The position numbers and the translations under genes were made by a program. The notes under the pieces are model-generated. The model saw only the letters and a program-made list of their open reading frames with translations, searched no databases and was not told the DNA's origin. A stretch of 64,000 nucleotides of DNA from an uncultured Alistipes sp. (GTDB taxonomy: Bacteria > Bacteroidota > Bacteroidia > Bacteroidales > Rikenellaceae). The stretch spans positions 31,704 through 95,703 of the forward strand of contig CALUKI010000012.1 of assembly GCA_944321175.1 (NCBI GenBank), in the 5' to 3' direction. The stretch's first letter is position 1; each line of letters starts with the position of its first letter. Positions 54,774 through 63,311 of this stretch are shown one piece after another.

Positions 54774-55568
54774 TTACAGCCGTTCGGATTTCTCCAGTTC
54801 GCGGAAATAGCGGTAGGTGTTGACCTTCAATTCGCCGACGGCCGCTTCGTCCGCTACGATGATTCCGGCGGGGTGCACCTGCAAGGCGGAAATCGTCCAC
54901 TCATGCGAGTAGCAGCCTTCGACTCCGTGCTTCAAGGCACGCGCCTTTTTGTGTCCGAAAGCCTGTATGATCACCTCACGGGCATCCATGATCGTCGCAA
55001 CACCCACCGACATTGCCTGACGCGGAACCTTGTTGACGTCGTTGTCGAAGAACCGCGAGTTCACGGCGATCGTCTCCGGTGTCAGCGTCATTACGCGCGT
55101 GCGCGATACAAGCGATGAATAGGGCTCGTTGAAGGCGATATGCCCGTCTTCGCCGATACCCCCCAGGAAGAGGTCGATACCGCCTGCTGCGGCGATCTGA
55201 CGCTCATAGGCTGCGCACTCTTCGGCCAGATCCGGTGCGTTGCCGTTGAGAATGTGGATGTTCTCCGCCGGTACATCCACATGGTCGAAGAAGTGTTTGC
55301 GCATGAACGTATGGTAACTCTCCGGATGATCTTCCGGTATGCCTACATATTCGTCCATGTTGAACGTAATCACATTCTTGAAGGAGATTTCCCCCGCCTT
55401 GCAGAGCCGGACGAGCTCCTTGTAGGTCTCTACGGGTGTCGAACCGGTGGGAAGTCCCAGTACGAACGGTTTGTCGGTCTCGGCCGCTTTCTGTTTGATC
55501 CGTGCGACGATGTATTGTGCCGTCCACCGGCCGGCCTTCACGTCGTTCTCTTCGATGATGAGTCTCAT
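54774..55568 (-). CDS. nagB: Glucosamine-6-phosphate deaminase
   Basis: A 264-residue enzyme converting glucosamine-6-phosphate to fructose-6-phosphate and ammonia, feeding amino sugars into glycolysis. All key residues sit at the same numbers as in the E. coli enzyme: Asp72 (NMDEYVG), Asp141 and His143 ([14 protein letters not shown]) and Glu148. The phosphate loop LPTGSTP is at 39-45. It is downstream of a second, larger NagB-like fusion gene on the same strand, with 187 bases between them holding a hexanucleotide repeat. Confidence 0.96.
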   Translation of the reverse strand: MRLIIEENDVKAGRWTAQYIVARIKQKAAETDKPFVLGLPTGSTPVETYKELVRLCKAGEISFKNVITFNMDEYVGIPEDHPESYHTFMRKHFFDHVDVPAENIHILNGNAPDLAEECAAYERQIAAAGGIDLFLGGIGEDGHIAFNEPYSSLVSRTRVMTLTPETIAVNSRFFDNDVNKVPRQAMSVGVATIMDAREVIIQAFGHKKARALKHGVEGCYSHEWTISALQVHPAGIIVADEAAVGELKVNTYRYFRELEKSERL

Positions 55569-55660
55569 AGATTGTTTTTAATTTGGACGATCGATCCGTC
55601 GATCGCCGGTTGTTGTTTGCTGTTTGTAGAATCCCTTTGTCTCCAACGCTTCCAGTAACA

Positions 55661-55705
55661 CTCCCGCTCCTGTTTCTGCTCCTGTTCCTGTTCCTGTCCC
55701 TGCTG
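55661..55705 (-). repeat. Imperfect hexanucleotide repeat in the nagB leader
   Basis: On the minus strand this reads as about six units related to ACAGGA/GCAGGA (plus-strand CCTGTT units from 55669 to 55704). It lies about 95 bases upstream of nagB and is purine rich in the sense direction. Confidence 0.75.
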
Positions 55706-55755
55706 CCGATGCCCGATGTCTGTCGCCCGCGGGGTGCGTCGCGCTGTGCCGCGTG

Positions 55756-57702
55756 TCAGAACATCTTGACAAAGACCTCGAAAGCCTGGTACTCCGCCAT
55801 GCCCAGCTGGTCGTATAGCCGGGCTGTATTCTGCGTGCGCTCCTCGGCACGCTGCCAGAACTCCCGCGTGTCACTGCCGGGGAACGGCACGATGTCCTTC
55901 TGCGATACATGCCGGTAAATGGCGTGCCGTTTCTTGATCATCTCGTCGGGCGAGAGCGGTACGGCCATGTCCACCATGCCCAGGTCCCACTCCAGCCATG
56001 CCCCGCGATAGAGCCACAGATGGCAATTCTTGAGCCATTCATCCCCTTTCACTGCTTCAAGCGCTGCGAGAACCGCCTCCATACAGGTGCGATGCGTGCC
56101 GTGCGGATCGGCCAGGTCGCCTGCGGCATAGATCTGATCGGGCTGAATCTCCCGCAGCAAACGGACGATGATCTCGATGTCCCGATCCGTCAGGGTCGCC
56201 TTTTTCAGACTGCCTGTTTCGTAAAAGGGGAGATTCAGGAAGTGGATGTGCGACGGGTCGAGCCCGAACGAACGATCCGCAGCTTTCGCTTCAGCCCGAC
56301 GGATCGCGGCCTTGATCTCCAGCAGTTCTCTCGGTTCCGGCAGCCCCTTCTGCTTGCTCTCGATGAGCCGCTTTACTTCGTCAAAACGGTCGGGGAAACC
56401 CAATTCCCGCACCGTGTCGAGATGCTGAAGCACCACATCGTCGTTTACGGCAAAATCGCCCGATGTCTCGTAGGCGACATGCACGTCGTGTCCGTGATCC
56501 ACCAGGCGGATGAAGGTGCCGCCCATCGAAATCACATCGTCGTCCGGATGCGGCGAGAAGATCAGAATCCGTTTCGGGAAGGGCTGCGACGGCACGGGAC
56601 GTGTCGAATCGTCGGCATTGGGCTTGCCGCCCGGCCACCCCGTAATCGTGTGCTGCAGATCGTTGAAAACCTCGATGTTGATCTTGTCGTAGGGCCCCTT
56701 GGCTTCGAGCAGCTCTCCCAACGAATTCTCGATATAATCCGAATGCGTGAGTTTCAGTATGGGCTTCTTTACGACTCCGCAGAGCCAGATGACCGCCTTG
56801 CGGGTAAATTTCGGCGTCCATTGGCAGGGCCCGACAAGCCAGGGCGCAACCTCCCGCGTGAGCTTGCCGGCCGCATTCTCGTCGATCACAACCTCGATGT
56901 TGTGATGCTCCTGCAGCGCTGTCGCCGGAACCTGATCCGTAATCTGTCCCTCAACAACCTTGTGGATGACCTCCGCCTTCTCTTCGCCCCATGCCATGAG
57001 GATGATCTTGTCCGCACGCATGATCGTGTCGATGCCCATCGTGATGGCCATCTTCGGCGTGTCGTCGAAACTCGAAAAGGCCGACGACTGAACCTTGCGC
57101 GAACCATGGGACAACTGCACCAGCCGTGTGCGGGATTTCTCATAGGATCCCGGTTCGTTGAACCCCAGCTGACCCTGTTCCCCCACTCCGATGATCATCA
57201 GATCGATGTGGCTGATCGCCCGGTCGTAGGATTCGCAGTAACGCGATATGCGTGCCTCCGAAATCGTTCCGTCCGGAATGTGGATGTTCTCCGGAAGAAT
57301 GTCGATGTGGTTGAGAAACTCCTCGTGAATGCGGAAGTTGCGGCTTTGCGGCTCGTTGGCGCGGATGGGGTAGAACTCGTCGAGACTGTACACGGAGACA
57401 TTGGCGAAACTGACGGCTCCCTCACGGTAACGGCGTACCAGTTCGCGGTAGAGGCCCAGGGGCGTGCGACCCGTCGTCAGACCCAGCACAAAGGGCTGCG
57501 CATCTTCGAAAATCTCGTTCGACAATGAATATTCGTTGTGTTTGCGGATCGCCTGTACAATGCGGTCGGCAATGTATTGAACCGCTTCGGATTCATGCTC
57601 GAATACAGAAGTGGGAATCTTTTCGTAGCGGCGGATGATGTCGCTCGGCGCCGAGTCGGCGATCAATCCTCCATCTTTGGGCAGGGCATATTTCGTATTC
57701 AT
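55756..57702 (-). CDS. NagB-like domain fused to PIG-L deacetylase domain
   Basis: A 648-residue two-domain protein of a Bacteroidota family usually annotated as glucosamine-6-phosphate deaminase. Residues about 30-290 are NagB-like: LTTGRTPLGLYRELVRRY, SLDEFYP with Asp108 in place of Asp72, and GVGEQGQLGFNEPGS. In that last motif the usual catalytic Asp and His are Gln176 and Gln178. Residues about 375-640 are a PIG-L/LmbE deacetylase domain with the zinc motif SPHPDDD (about 381-388) and DPHGTHRTC. Together they would suggest deacetylation and deamination of an amino sugar phosphate, but the altered motif questions the deaminase step. The start at 57702 (MNTKYALP) is preferred to 57723. Confidence 0.87.
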   Translation of the reverse strand: MNTKYALPKDGGLIADSAPSDIIRRYEKIPTSVFEHESEAVQYIADRIVQAIRKHNEYSLSNEIFEDAQPFVLGLTTGRTPLGLYRELVRRYREGAVSFANVSVYSLDEFYPIRANEPQSRNFRIHEEFLNHIDILPENIHIPDGTISEARISRYCESYDRAISHIDLMIIGVGEQGQLGFNEPGSYEKSRTRLVQLSHGSRKVQSSAFSSFDDTPKMAITMGIDTIMRADKIILMAWGEEKAEVIHKVVEGQITDQVPATALQEHHNIEVVIDENAAGKLTREVAPWLVGPCQWTPKFTRKAVIWLCGVVKKPILKLTHSDYIENSLGELLEAKGPYDKINIEVFNDLQHTITGWPGGKPNADDSTRPVPSQPFPKRILIFSPHPDDDVISMGGTFIRLVDHGHDVHVAYETSGDFAVNDDVVLQHLDTVRELGFPDRFDEVKRLIESKQKGLPEPRELLEIKAAIRRAEAKAADRSFGLDPSHIHFLNLPFYETGSLKKATLTDRDIEIIVRLLREIQPDQIYAAGDLADPHGTHRTCMEAVLAALEAVKGDEWLKNCHLWLYRGAWLEWDLGMVDMAVPLSPDEMIKKRHAIYRHVSQKDIVPFPGSDTREFWQRAEERTQNTARLYDQLGMAEYQAFEVFVKMF

Positions 57703-57727
57703 GGCCGAATGATGTTTAAACATAGGA

Positions 57728-57735
57728 CAAAGTTA
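57728..57735 (-). promoter_or_regulatory. -7 box of the NagB/PIG-L gene
   Basis: TAACTTTG on the minus strand, 25 bases before the preferred start. It also lies too close to the alternative start at 57723, which supports the later start. Confidence 0.6.
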
Positions 57736-57765
57736 ATAAAAAACCGGACATCTTTCCGTTTTCCC

Positions 57766-57798
57766 AAAAAAACACGCTTCCGGAATTCCGGAAGCGTG
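57766..57798 (-). terminator. Terminator of the metallophosphatase gene
   Basis: A perfect 26-base palindrome (57773-57798, CACGCTTCCGGAA core) followed by seven T on the minus strand, 26 bases past the stop at 57824. Confidence 0.85.
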
Positions 57799-57823
57799 CG
57801 GTCGGGAAATGTATTGAAGCTCC

Positions 57824-58999
57824 TTATTGTTTCGGGAATTTGTTTTGGTGCTTGAGAGCGCCCGATGCATCGTAGATCTTTACGTCGATTTCGCGGGCAT
57901 CGACCTGAACGTCCATCCGGGTCTGATTGGGGTTGCACAATACGGGAAATTCACAGCCGTTCTCGCCCTTCTCCCAAAGCTGATAACGGTGGATATGGCC
58001 CGACAGCATGAGATCAATCCCCGCTTCGTTGAGGATGGGGACGAAAAGCCGCGCGATCTCCGATCTTCCATGCCAGTCGCCGGGGCGGGGCGGCATGTGA
58101 CAGATGGCGATGCGTATGGGCGCCGACAGAAAGTCCGGATCCTTGACCACCTCCTTGAGCCATTCGGCCTCCTCGGCGCGGAATGCGTCGGAACGCATCA
58201 GATCCATGTTGCGGATGTCCGAATCGGGTTTGTCCTCCCCGCCGTCCAGCACGATGAAATAGGCCGGGCCTTGACGGAACGTAAAGTAGGGCCGACCGTT
58301 CGACGACGGAAAATACTTCGGCCACTCCATCGCATATTTGCCTCGGTTCTCATGGTTGCCGCGTGCTACATAAAGCGGTGTATGCGAAGCGAACAATTCG
58401 GCTGAAGCGTTGAGGTAGTTGTCGAAAAGCGCATCTTCGGAGTCGATATAGGTCGTCATGTCGCCGTTGAAGCAGACGAAATCGTATTGGCCCCGTTTGA
58501 CGTCCTTGTAGAGCACGCGCAGGATGGAATCGTGTTCGTGCATGTCATTGACAACCGAAAACGTTATGCGTTCCTTTTTTGGGTCGAGCGTCGTGACTTC
58601 GTAGGGCTTGTGGCGGAGAATGTCGCTGCCGTATCCTTCTCCGAAGATTACCCGTTTGGTCCCCTCATTTACCAGCACGGCTTTCTGCATGATGCGGTAG
58701 CGGTAGGTGGTTGCGGGTTCCAGTCCCGTGACCTTTACGCAATGCAGCGTGCCGATGGGACGGCGGCCGAACTGCGTCTGATAGATCTTGCGCCGTTCGG
58801 TATTGTAGAAATGCGTGCCGTCGTTCGGGGCGATTTCAACCCACGATACGGCATCGATGTTTGTTCTCCATACCACCGTGAATTCCCGTTCTCCGACGGC
58901 TTGGAGGTAGGGGCCGTCCGTAATCCGGACCGAAGGCTGCGCCAGTGCCGCAAGCGGCATGACCAGCAGCATGGCTGCAAGGCTAAAGAGTCTTTTCAT
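57824..58999 (-). CDS. Exported purple-acid-phosphatase-like metallophosphoesterase
   Basis: A 391-residue protein with a signal peptide (1-20, AALAQ). An N-terminal fibronectin-like purple acid phosphatase domain (about 22-115: ITDGPYLQAVGEREFTVVWR, VTGLEPATTYRYRI) precedes a calcineurin-like phosphoesterase domain with the metal motifs NDMHEHD (about 150), FNGDMT, RGNHE, ICHMPP and SGHIHRY. It probably removes phosphate from organic phosphates in the periplasm. It is a single-gene unit whose 5' leader is a 180-base purine-rich tract. Confidence 0.9.
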   Translation of the reverse strand: MKRLFSLAAMLLVMPLAALAQPSVRITDGPYLQAVGEREFTVVWRTNIDAVSWVEIAPNDGTHFYNTERRKIYQTQFGRRPIGTLHCVKVTGLEPATTYRYRIMQKAVLVNEGTKRVIFGEGYGSDILRHKPYEVTTLDPKKERITFSVVNDMHEHDSILRVLYKDVKRGQYDFVCFNGDMTTYIDSEDALFDNYLNASAELFASHTPLYVARGNHENRGKYAMEWPKYFPSSNGRPYFTFRQGPAYFIVLDGGEDKPDSDIRNMDLMRSDAFRAEEAEWLKEVVKDPDFLSAPIRIAICHMPPRPGDWHGRSEIARLFVPILNEAGIDLMLSGHIHRYQLWEKGENGCEFPVLCNPNQTRMDVQVDAREIDVKIYDASGALKHQNKFPKQ

Positions 59000-59040
59000 C
59001 CTGTTCGAGTTTAGTAAGATTTATTTTGTTATGTCGTTTG

Positions 59041-59219
59041 CTTCCCTTTTGCTTTCCCGCTTCCGCTTCTCTTCTCTCTCTTCTCTTCTTCTCTCTTCTT
59101 TCCCGCTTCCAGCTTCTCGCTCCTTTCTCCTCTTTTTTCGTTTGTCCTCTTCTCTCTTGTCTCTTGTCCCCTCGTCTCGCCCGCTCCCTTTTTCGCGAGC
59201 ATCTCCGTTTGTGTCTTTT
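59041..59219 (-). repeat. Purine-rich leader tract before the metallophosphatase
   Basis: On the minus strand this is a G/A tract. By count, 110 of the 120 bases at 59041-59160 are pyrimidines on the plus strand, so purines in the sense transcript. It lies between the -7 box and the start codon, as in the HU leader, and has the same flavour of GAGAGAAG and AGCGGAAGCGGGAAAG-like words. Confidence 0.75.
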
Positions 59220-59278
59220 CGTACCGGCGCCGCTGAAGTCTCGGTGCTTTTGCACCGAATCGGGTATGCGACACCATA

Positions 59279-59286
59279 CAAAGGTA
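59279..59286 (-). promoter_or_regulatory. -7 box of the metallophosphatase
   Basis: TACCTTTG on the minus strand, about 280 bases before the start codon. Confidence 0.55.
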
Positions 59287-59326
59287 AAGAAAAAAATCAC
59301 ATAAAGAGAAAGAATTGCTGTTTTTT

Positions 59327-59357
59327 GTTGTTTATCATGAATAATTTCTTACATTTG
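59327..59357 (+). promoter_or_regulatory. Promoter of the transporter-epimerase-regulator unit
   Basis: GTTG (59327-59330), a 19-base spacer and TACATTTG (59350-59357), close to the phylum consensus. The leader is about 85-90 bases. Confidence 0.7.
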
Positions 59358-59449
59358 CAAAAGCGTTCGAAATAATTCTGTTGAATGGTTTCGGCCGAAA
59401 CTCCCGACCCATGAAAACGAAATAAGGAAGTATACTAATTTAAGTGAAA

Positions 59450-60841
59450 ATGACACTCGAACAAATCAAAAAATTCAAGTATTGGCAGACCCGTACCATT
59501 ATCGTTTCGATGGTCGGCTATGCCCTCTACTATTTCGTCCGCAAGAACTTCAATACGGCCATGCCGAGTATCGAAGCAACGTTCGGAATTACCAAAACTC
59601 AATTGGGTCTGTTTCTGACTCTCAACGGAATCATCTACGGCGTGTCGCGTTTTATCAACGGCTTTATCGCCGACCGTGTCAGCGCACGGAAATTTATGGC
59701 TTTGGGCCTGGCCCTGTGCGCTTTGGTCAATATCGGCTTCGGTTTCAGCGACAAGATGGCCCTGCTCATAACCGGCACTGCCGGCGGCGGCGAATACATT
59801 ACGGCCCTGACAATCATCATGGGCTCCATCCTGCTGCTCAACGGCTATTTCCAGGGAATGGGCGTGCCTCCCGTATCGCCGCTGATGACCCATTGGGTGC
59901 CGGCCAACGAACTGGCTACCAAGATGTCCATCTGGAACATGTCGCACTCCATCGGTGCCGGCCTGATCTTTGTCCTCGGTGCTCTCCTCGTACACTATTT
60001 CGACAACAGCGCCTGGCGGTTGTGCTTCCTGATCCCGGCCGTCATCTCGCTGCTCGGCGCCGGAGCCCTCTACCTCACGCTGCGCGATACCCCCTCTTCG
60101 GTCGGCCTGCCCGAACTGGAGAACCAGAACGCCGAAGAGAAAAAGCAGGAGGAAGAGTCGGTGAAGAGACCCTTGACGTCGGATCCCGCCTACCACAAGG
60201 CTTTCCTGCGGCACATGGTCTTCGGAAACAAGATCATCTGGATTCTTGCGGCGACAAACTTCTTCGTCTATATCGTCCGTTTCTCGATGCTCGACTGGGG
60301 CATGATGCTTCTGCCCGGTTCGAAAGGCGTTTCGGTCGCCGTTGCCGGCATCATGGTGGCCGTCTTCGAATTCGTGGGCGGCAACCTCGGCATGGTCGTC
60401 GCGGGATGGGCTACGGACCATATCTTCGGCAGCCGCGCACATCGTACCTGCGTCTTCTGCATGCTGGGCGCTATCCTCTCGACGATTGCTTTCTGGTATA
60501 TTCCCGATACGGCTTCGCCCTGGTTGCTGGCCATCCCCTTCACGATGATCGCCTTCTTTATCTATGGCCCGCAGGCCCTGTTGGGCATCGCCGCCGCCAA
60601 CCAGGCGACCAAAGAGGCCGCGGCAAGCGCAAACGGCATTCTGGGTATCTTCGGCTATGCCAGTACGCTCATCTCCGGCCTGGGATTCGGTTTCGTGGCC
60701 GATCATTACGGCTGGGGCATGACCTATGTGGTGATCCTTGTCTTCGCGGCAATCGGAATGTTGACCATCGCCTCGATCTGGAATGCCAAGGCCGACGGTT
60801 ATGAGGCTGCGGCGCAGTTCGACGCCGAGCGGGCAAAATAA
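59450..60841 (+). CDS. Organophosphate:phosphate antiporter family MFS transporter
   Basis: A 463-residue inner-membrane transporter with about twelve membrane segments. The opening KYWQTRTIIVSMVGYALYYF, FVRKNFNTAMP, the A-loop INGFIADRVSARKFM and WNMSHSIGAG fit the OPA group (UhpT/GlpT), which imports sugar phosphates or glycerol-3-phosphate in exchange for inorganic phosphate. The substrate cannot be told; the epimerase and DeoR-type regulator downstream point to a sugar phosphate. The ATG at 59450 is preferred over a GTG at 59444. Confidence 0.9.
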   Translation: MTLEQIKKFKYWQTRTIIVSMVGYALYYFVRKNFNTAMPSIEATFGITKTQLGLFLTLNGIIYGVSRFINGFIADRVSARKFMALGLALCALVNIGFGFSDKMALLITGTAGGGEYITALTIIMGSILLLNGYFQGMGVPPVSPLMTHWVPANELATKMSIWNMSHSIGAGLIFVLGALLVHYFDNSAWRLCFLIPAVISLLGAGALYLTLRDTPSSVGLPELENQNAEEKKQEEESVKRPLTSDPAYHKAFLRHMVFGNKIIWILAATNFFVYIVRFSMLDWGMMLLPGSKGVSVAVAGIMVAVFEFVGGNLGMVVAGWATDHIFGSRAHRTCVFCMLGAILSTIAFWYIPDTASPWLLAIPFTMIAFFIYGPQALLGIAAANQATKEAAASANGILGIFGYASTLISGLGFGFVADHYGWGMTYVVILVFAAIGMLTIASIWNAKADGYEAAAQFDAERAK

Positions 60842-60887
60842 CGGCCCGATTGGGTAACAATACAGAGAAACAAAATCCTGTGAATAT

Positions 60888-61562
60888 ATGCAACCTGAAG
60901 GAAAGATTTCGGTGTCGGTCATGTGTTCCGACCTGATGAACCTCGAACGTGATTTTCGCGAACTCGAACGTCTCGGCGTGGATTATCTCCATGTCGATGT
61001 GACGGATGCCCATTTCGTGCCGAACCTTACCTTCGGTGTCGATTTCATCCGCGCCATGCATGGCGTGACGGCGTTGCCGTTGGATATCCATATGATGGTG
61101 GAGGAGCCCGGCCCGTTGCTGGATGCCATGGATCTCCGCTCCGGTGATCTCGTGTCGCTGCATGTCGAACAGGGCGAACGGCTGCACGGTCTGGCCCGCG
61201 CGCTGCGTGCCCGCGGGGTGCGTTTCGGCGTGGTTCTCAATCCGGAAGTTCCGGTCGCGAGCCTGGAGCCCTATCTGGACGAAATAGAGTGGGTAACGCT
61301 CATGCTCGTCCATCCGGGTTTTGCCGGCGCGAAACTCATCGACGGAATCCTTGACAAGGTGGCTGAAGCGCGCCGCTATCTCGATGCAAAAGGGTATCCG
61401 GATGTGGAAATCTCGGTCGATGGCTCGGTAAGTTGCGAACGTGCGGCTTATATGCGCCGTCTGGGCGCCTCGATCTTCGTGGGCGGTACGGCAGGCATTT
61501 ACCGGAAAGGCATGACGCTCGCACGGAGCGTTCCGCAGTTCCGGCAGGCCATCAGCGATTGA
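60888..61562 (+). CDS. Ribulose-phosphate 3-epimerase-like enzyme
   Basis: A 224-residue TIM-barrel epimerase. The metal and acid/base motifs of the family are present: YLHVDVTDAHFVPNLTFG (about 36-53), LDIHMMVE (about 66-73) and ISVDGSVS (about 178-185). The loop LMLVHPGFAGAKLI differs from the usual VNPGFGGQ of housekeeping ribulose-5-phosphate epimerase. The enzyme may therefore use another ketose phosphate, such as allulose-6-phosphate. It lies between a sugar-phosphate transporter and a DeoR regulator, which supports a catabolic role. Confidence 0.85.
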   Translation: MQPEGKISVSVMCSDLMNLERDFRELERLGVDYLHVDVTDAHFVPNLTFGVDFIRAMHGVTALPLDIHMMVEEPGPLLDAMDLRSGDLVSLHVEQGERLHGLARALRARGVRFGVVLNPEVPVASLEPYLDEIEWVTLMLVHPGFAGAKLIDGILDKVAEARRYLDAKGYPDVEISVDGSVSCERAAYMRRLGASIFVGGTAGIYRKGMTLARSVPQFRQAISD

Positions 61563-61572
61563 CGGACGCCCG

Positions 61573-62394
61573 ATGAGACCCGTTCGAGACATATCGTTGC
61601 AATTGTCGGAGATGACGAACGGCCGTCATCGCCGTATCATGCATTTGCTGCATCAGCAGAATACGCTCTCCGTTTCGCAGCTCGCCCAGTTGCTGAAGGT
61701 CTCGGAGGTAACCGTGCGCAAGGATTTGACGGAACTTGAACGGCAGGAGCTGCTCTATCGCGTGCATGGCTCGGCGATACTTGCCAATCCCTATATCAAG
61801 GAGCGGCATGTGGATGACAAGGAAAAATTGCATTCGGAGGAGAAGCGCGCCATCGGGATCTATGCCGCCCGTCTGGTCGAGCCGTGCGATACGATTCTTA
61901 TCGCGTCCGGGACGACGACCCTTGCCCTGGCGCGCGCGATACGGGGGATCGAAGATCTGACGGCTATTACGACCTCCCTGAGCGTTGCTACGGCTCTGGC
62001 CGAGAACGAAGGGTGTACGGTCATTCAGCTGGGGGGCCAGCTCCGCAGTTCGTCGTTTTCGGTGGTGGGCCCCTTTGCCGAGCAGATGTTGCGGCAGTTC
62101 TCCTGCAGCAAGCTCTTCTTCGGCGTGGACGGCTTCGACCTCCGCTATGGGGTGACGACAACGAACCTGTTGGGCGGGCATCTTGCGCAGAAGATGATCG
62201 AGGCCGTGCAGAAGGTCATCGTACTGGTCGATTCGTCGAAATTCGGCCGGCGGGGCTTCTGCAAGATGTGCGATGTGGATCAGATCGATATGGTTGTTAC
62301 GGACGACAACATCCCGCCGACAGTTGCCGGGCAGTTGCGTGAAAAGGGGATAGATGTCCGCATTGTCATGACGAAAGATCCCTCCGGGAAGTGA
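61573..62394 (+). CDS. DeoR/GlpR-family transcriptional regulator
   Basis: A 273-residue repressor-type regulator. The N-terminal winged helix (about residues 17-72: RIMHLLHQQNTLSVSQLAQL, VSEVTVRKDLTELERQ) binds DNA. The C-terminal sugar-phosphate sensor domain (about 90-255) has IASGTTTLALARAI, TTSLSVATALAEN, QLGGQLRSSSFSVVGP and VLVDSSKFGRRGF. It starts 10 bases after the epimerase stop, so it is co-transcribed with the transporter and epimerase and probably controls the unit in response to their sugar phosphate. An alternative start is the Met at residue 14 (MTNGRHRR). Confidence 0.92.
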   Translation: MRPVRDISLQLSEMTNGRHRRIMHLLHQQNTLSVSQLAQLLKVSEVTVRKDLTELERQELLYRVHGSAILANPYIKERHVDDKEKLHSEEKRAIGIYAARLVEPCDTILIASGTTTLALARAIRGIEDLTAITTSLSVATALAENEGCTVIQLGGQLRSSSFSVVGPFAEQMLRQFSCSKLFFGVDGFDLRYGVTTTNLLGGHLAQKMIEAVQKVIVLVDSSKFGRRGFCKMCDVDQIDMVVTDDNIPPTVAGQLREKGIDVRIVMTKDPSGK

Positions 62395-62902
62395 TTCCGC
62401 CAGTTTCCGCACGCCGGTGTGGGTTGTCCGGCAGGATCGGGGGCCGGCCTTCATGGAGGAGGGGGAGTGTAATGCCGTATGCGGAGGAGCCGGCTGCCGC
62501 GCGTATTGTTCCGCCGGCAGGGGATTTGCGGGTGAATGGAGGGCGCGTTGAAAAATGATGCGTGTCGGGCTTGTTTGCCGGAATTGAATAGCAGTCGTTT
62601 ATTGCCTTGTTTATCAGTTGTTTGTGAGGTGGTTTCCGGCGTATCCCGCGTGGCGGCGGCAGGGCGGGGCGTGAATTATGGGATAAAAATGTCGCGTTTT
62701 CTTGTAGTGTTCGATTTTTTTGATTACCTTTGCCTGCGCAAAGAGACCGGAACAGGCCCTGTTTTCCGTCTCCCTGAATTCTCGAAGCGCCCGATGCCGG
62801 CGAATGCAGAGAACGGCGGGCGGCAGGTGAGGGCGGGTCGGCCGAAGGAGTAGGCCGGTTGTTGCGATCGCCCTTTGCAGACGTTCTTAACGCCTTACGG
62901 AT
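62395..62902. other. 508-base intergenic region before tRNA-Phe
   Basis: No convincing gene on either strand. It holds the promoter at 62702-62732. The remaining sequence is GC rich and of unknown function. Confidence 0.6.
62702..62732 (+). promoter_or_regulatory. Promoter upstream of tRNA-Phe
   Basis: TTG (62702-62704), a 20-base spacer and TACCTTTG (62725-62732). It lies about 170 bases before the tRNA, so a long 5' leader would have to be removed. Confidence 0.6.
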
Positions 62903-62975
62903 GGTGCCATAGCTCAGTTGGTAGAGCAAAGGACTGAAAATCCTTGTGTCCCCGGTTCGATTCCTGGTGGTACCA
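62903..62975 (+). tRNA. tRNA-Phe (anticodon GAA)
   Basis: A complete 73-base cloverleaf: acceptor GGTGCCA pairing with TGGTACC, D arm GCTC..GAGC, anticodon loop CTGAAAA in stem AAGGA/TCCTT, and a T arm with GGTTCGATTCC. Discriminator base A; CCA is not encoded. Confidence 0.95.
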
Positions 62976-63000
62976 CTTTGAAGAGAAGCAAAAAGTTGCG

Positions 63001-63040
63001 AAGCCCTGATTTCCAAGCGAAATCAGGGCTTTCTCTTTTT
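63001..63040 (+). terminator. Terminator after tRNA-Phe
   Basis: A perfect 12-bp stem AAGCCCTGATTT/AAATCAGGGCTT with a 7-base loop, followed by TCTCTTTTT. Confidence 0.88.
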
Positions 63041-63042
63041 GT

Positions 63043-63297
63043 CGACAGCGCAAGGAACTGCGGTTTTCCGGGGACAACAGCGGAAACCTGTGGATCCGCA
63101 AGAATCTGACCACGCACACGGCCGGACACTCGTATGCGACCTCGGTCTGCCTGGCCAACGGCGGCAGTCTGGAGAATGTGGCCAGGATGCCGGTGCACTC
63201 CAACATCAAGATGACGCAGCACTGTGCACGGGTTCTCGACAGCTCCATCCTCCGGGTTATGATGCAGGTGAAGAGGACCGTCTCCAGGCCGGGATAG
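63043..63297 (+). pseudogene. Tyrosine recombinase (integrase) 3' remnant
   Basis: About 85 codons that read NLWIRKNLTTHTAGHSYATS, then CLANGGSLENVARMPVHSNI and KMTQHCARVLDSSI before a stop. This is the C-terminal catalytic end of a Bacteroidales phage- or transposon-type integrase. The HxxR arginine is Gly (HTAG), the GHSN-type Gly is Val (PVHSN) and the catalytic Tyr is Cys (QHCA). No start codon and no N-terminal domains are present, so this is a decayed fragment. It lies about 70 bases after tRNA-Phe, a common integration target. Confidence 0.82.
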
Positions 63298-63311
63298 CGG
63301 AATACACCCTG

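Larger units (their letters stand above)
59000..59449. other. Divergent intergenic region with purine-rich leader
   Basis: 450 bases between the metallophosphatase (-) and the transporter (+). It holds the pyrimidine/purine tract, the minus-strand -7 box at 59279-59286 and the plus-strand promoter at 59327-59357. Frames through the tract are open only because of its skewed composition. Confidence 0.7.

Noticed and set aside
58983..59300. Several overlapping frames rich in Lys/Arg/Glu (-) or Leu/Ser/Phe (+) before the metallophosphatase
   Set aside because: Same composition effect in a low-complexity purine/pyrimidine tract; all frames are open at once.
62366..63016. 216-codon minus-strand frame across tRNA-Phe
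   Set aside because: It includes the antisense of the tRNA (LLYQLSYGTIR-like text), a well-known false ORF.
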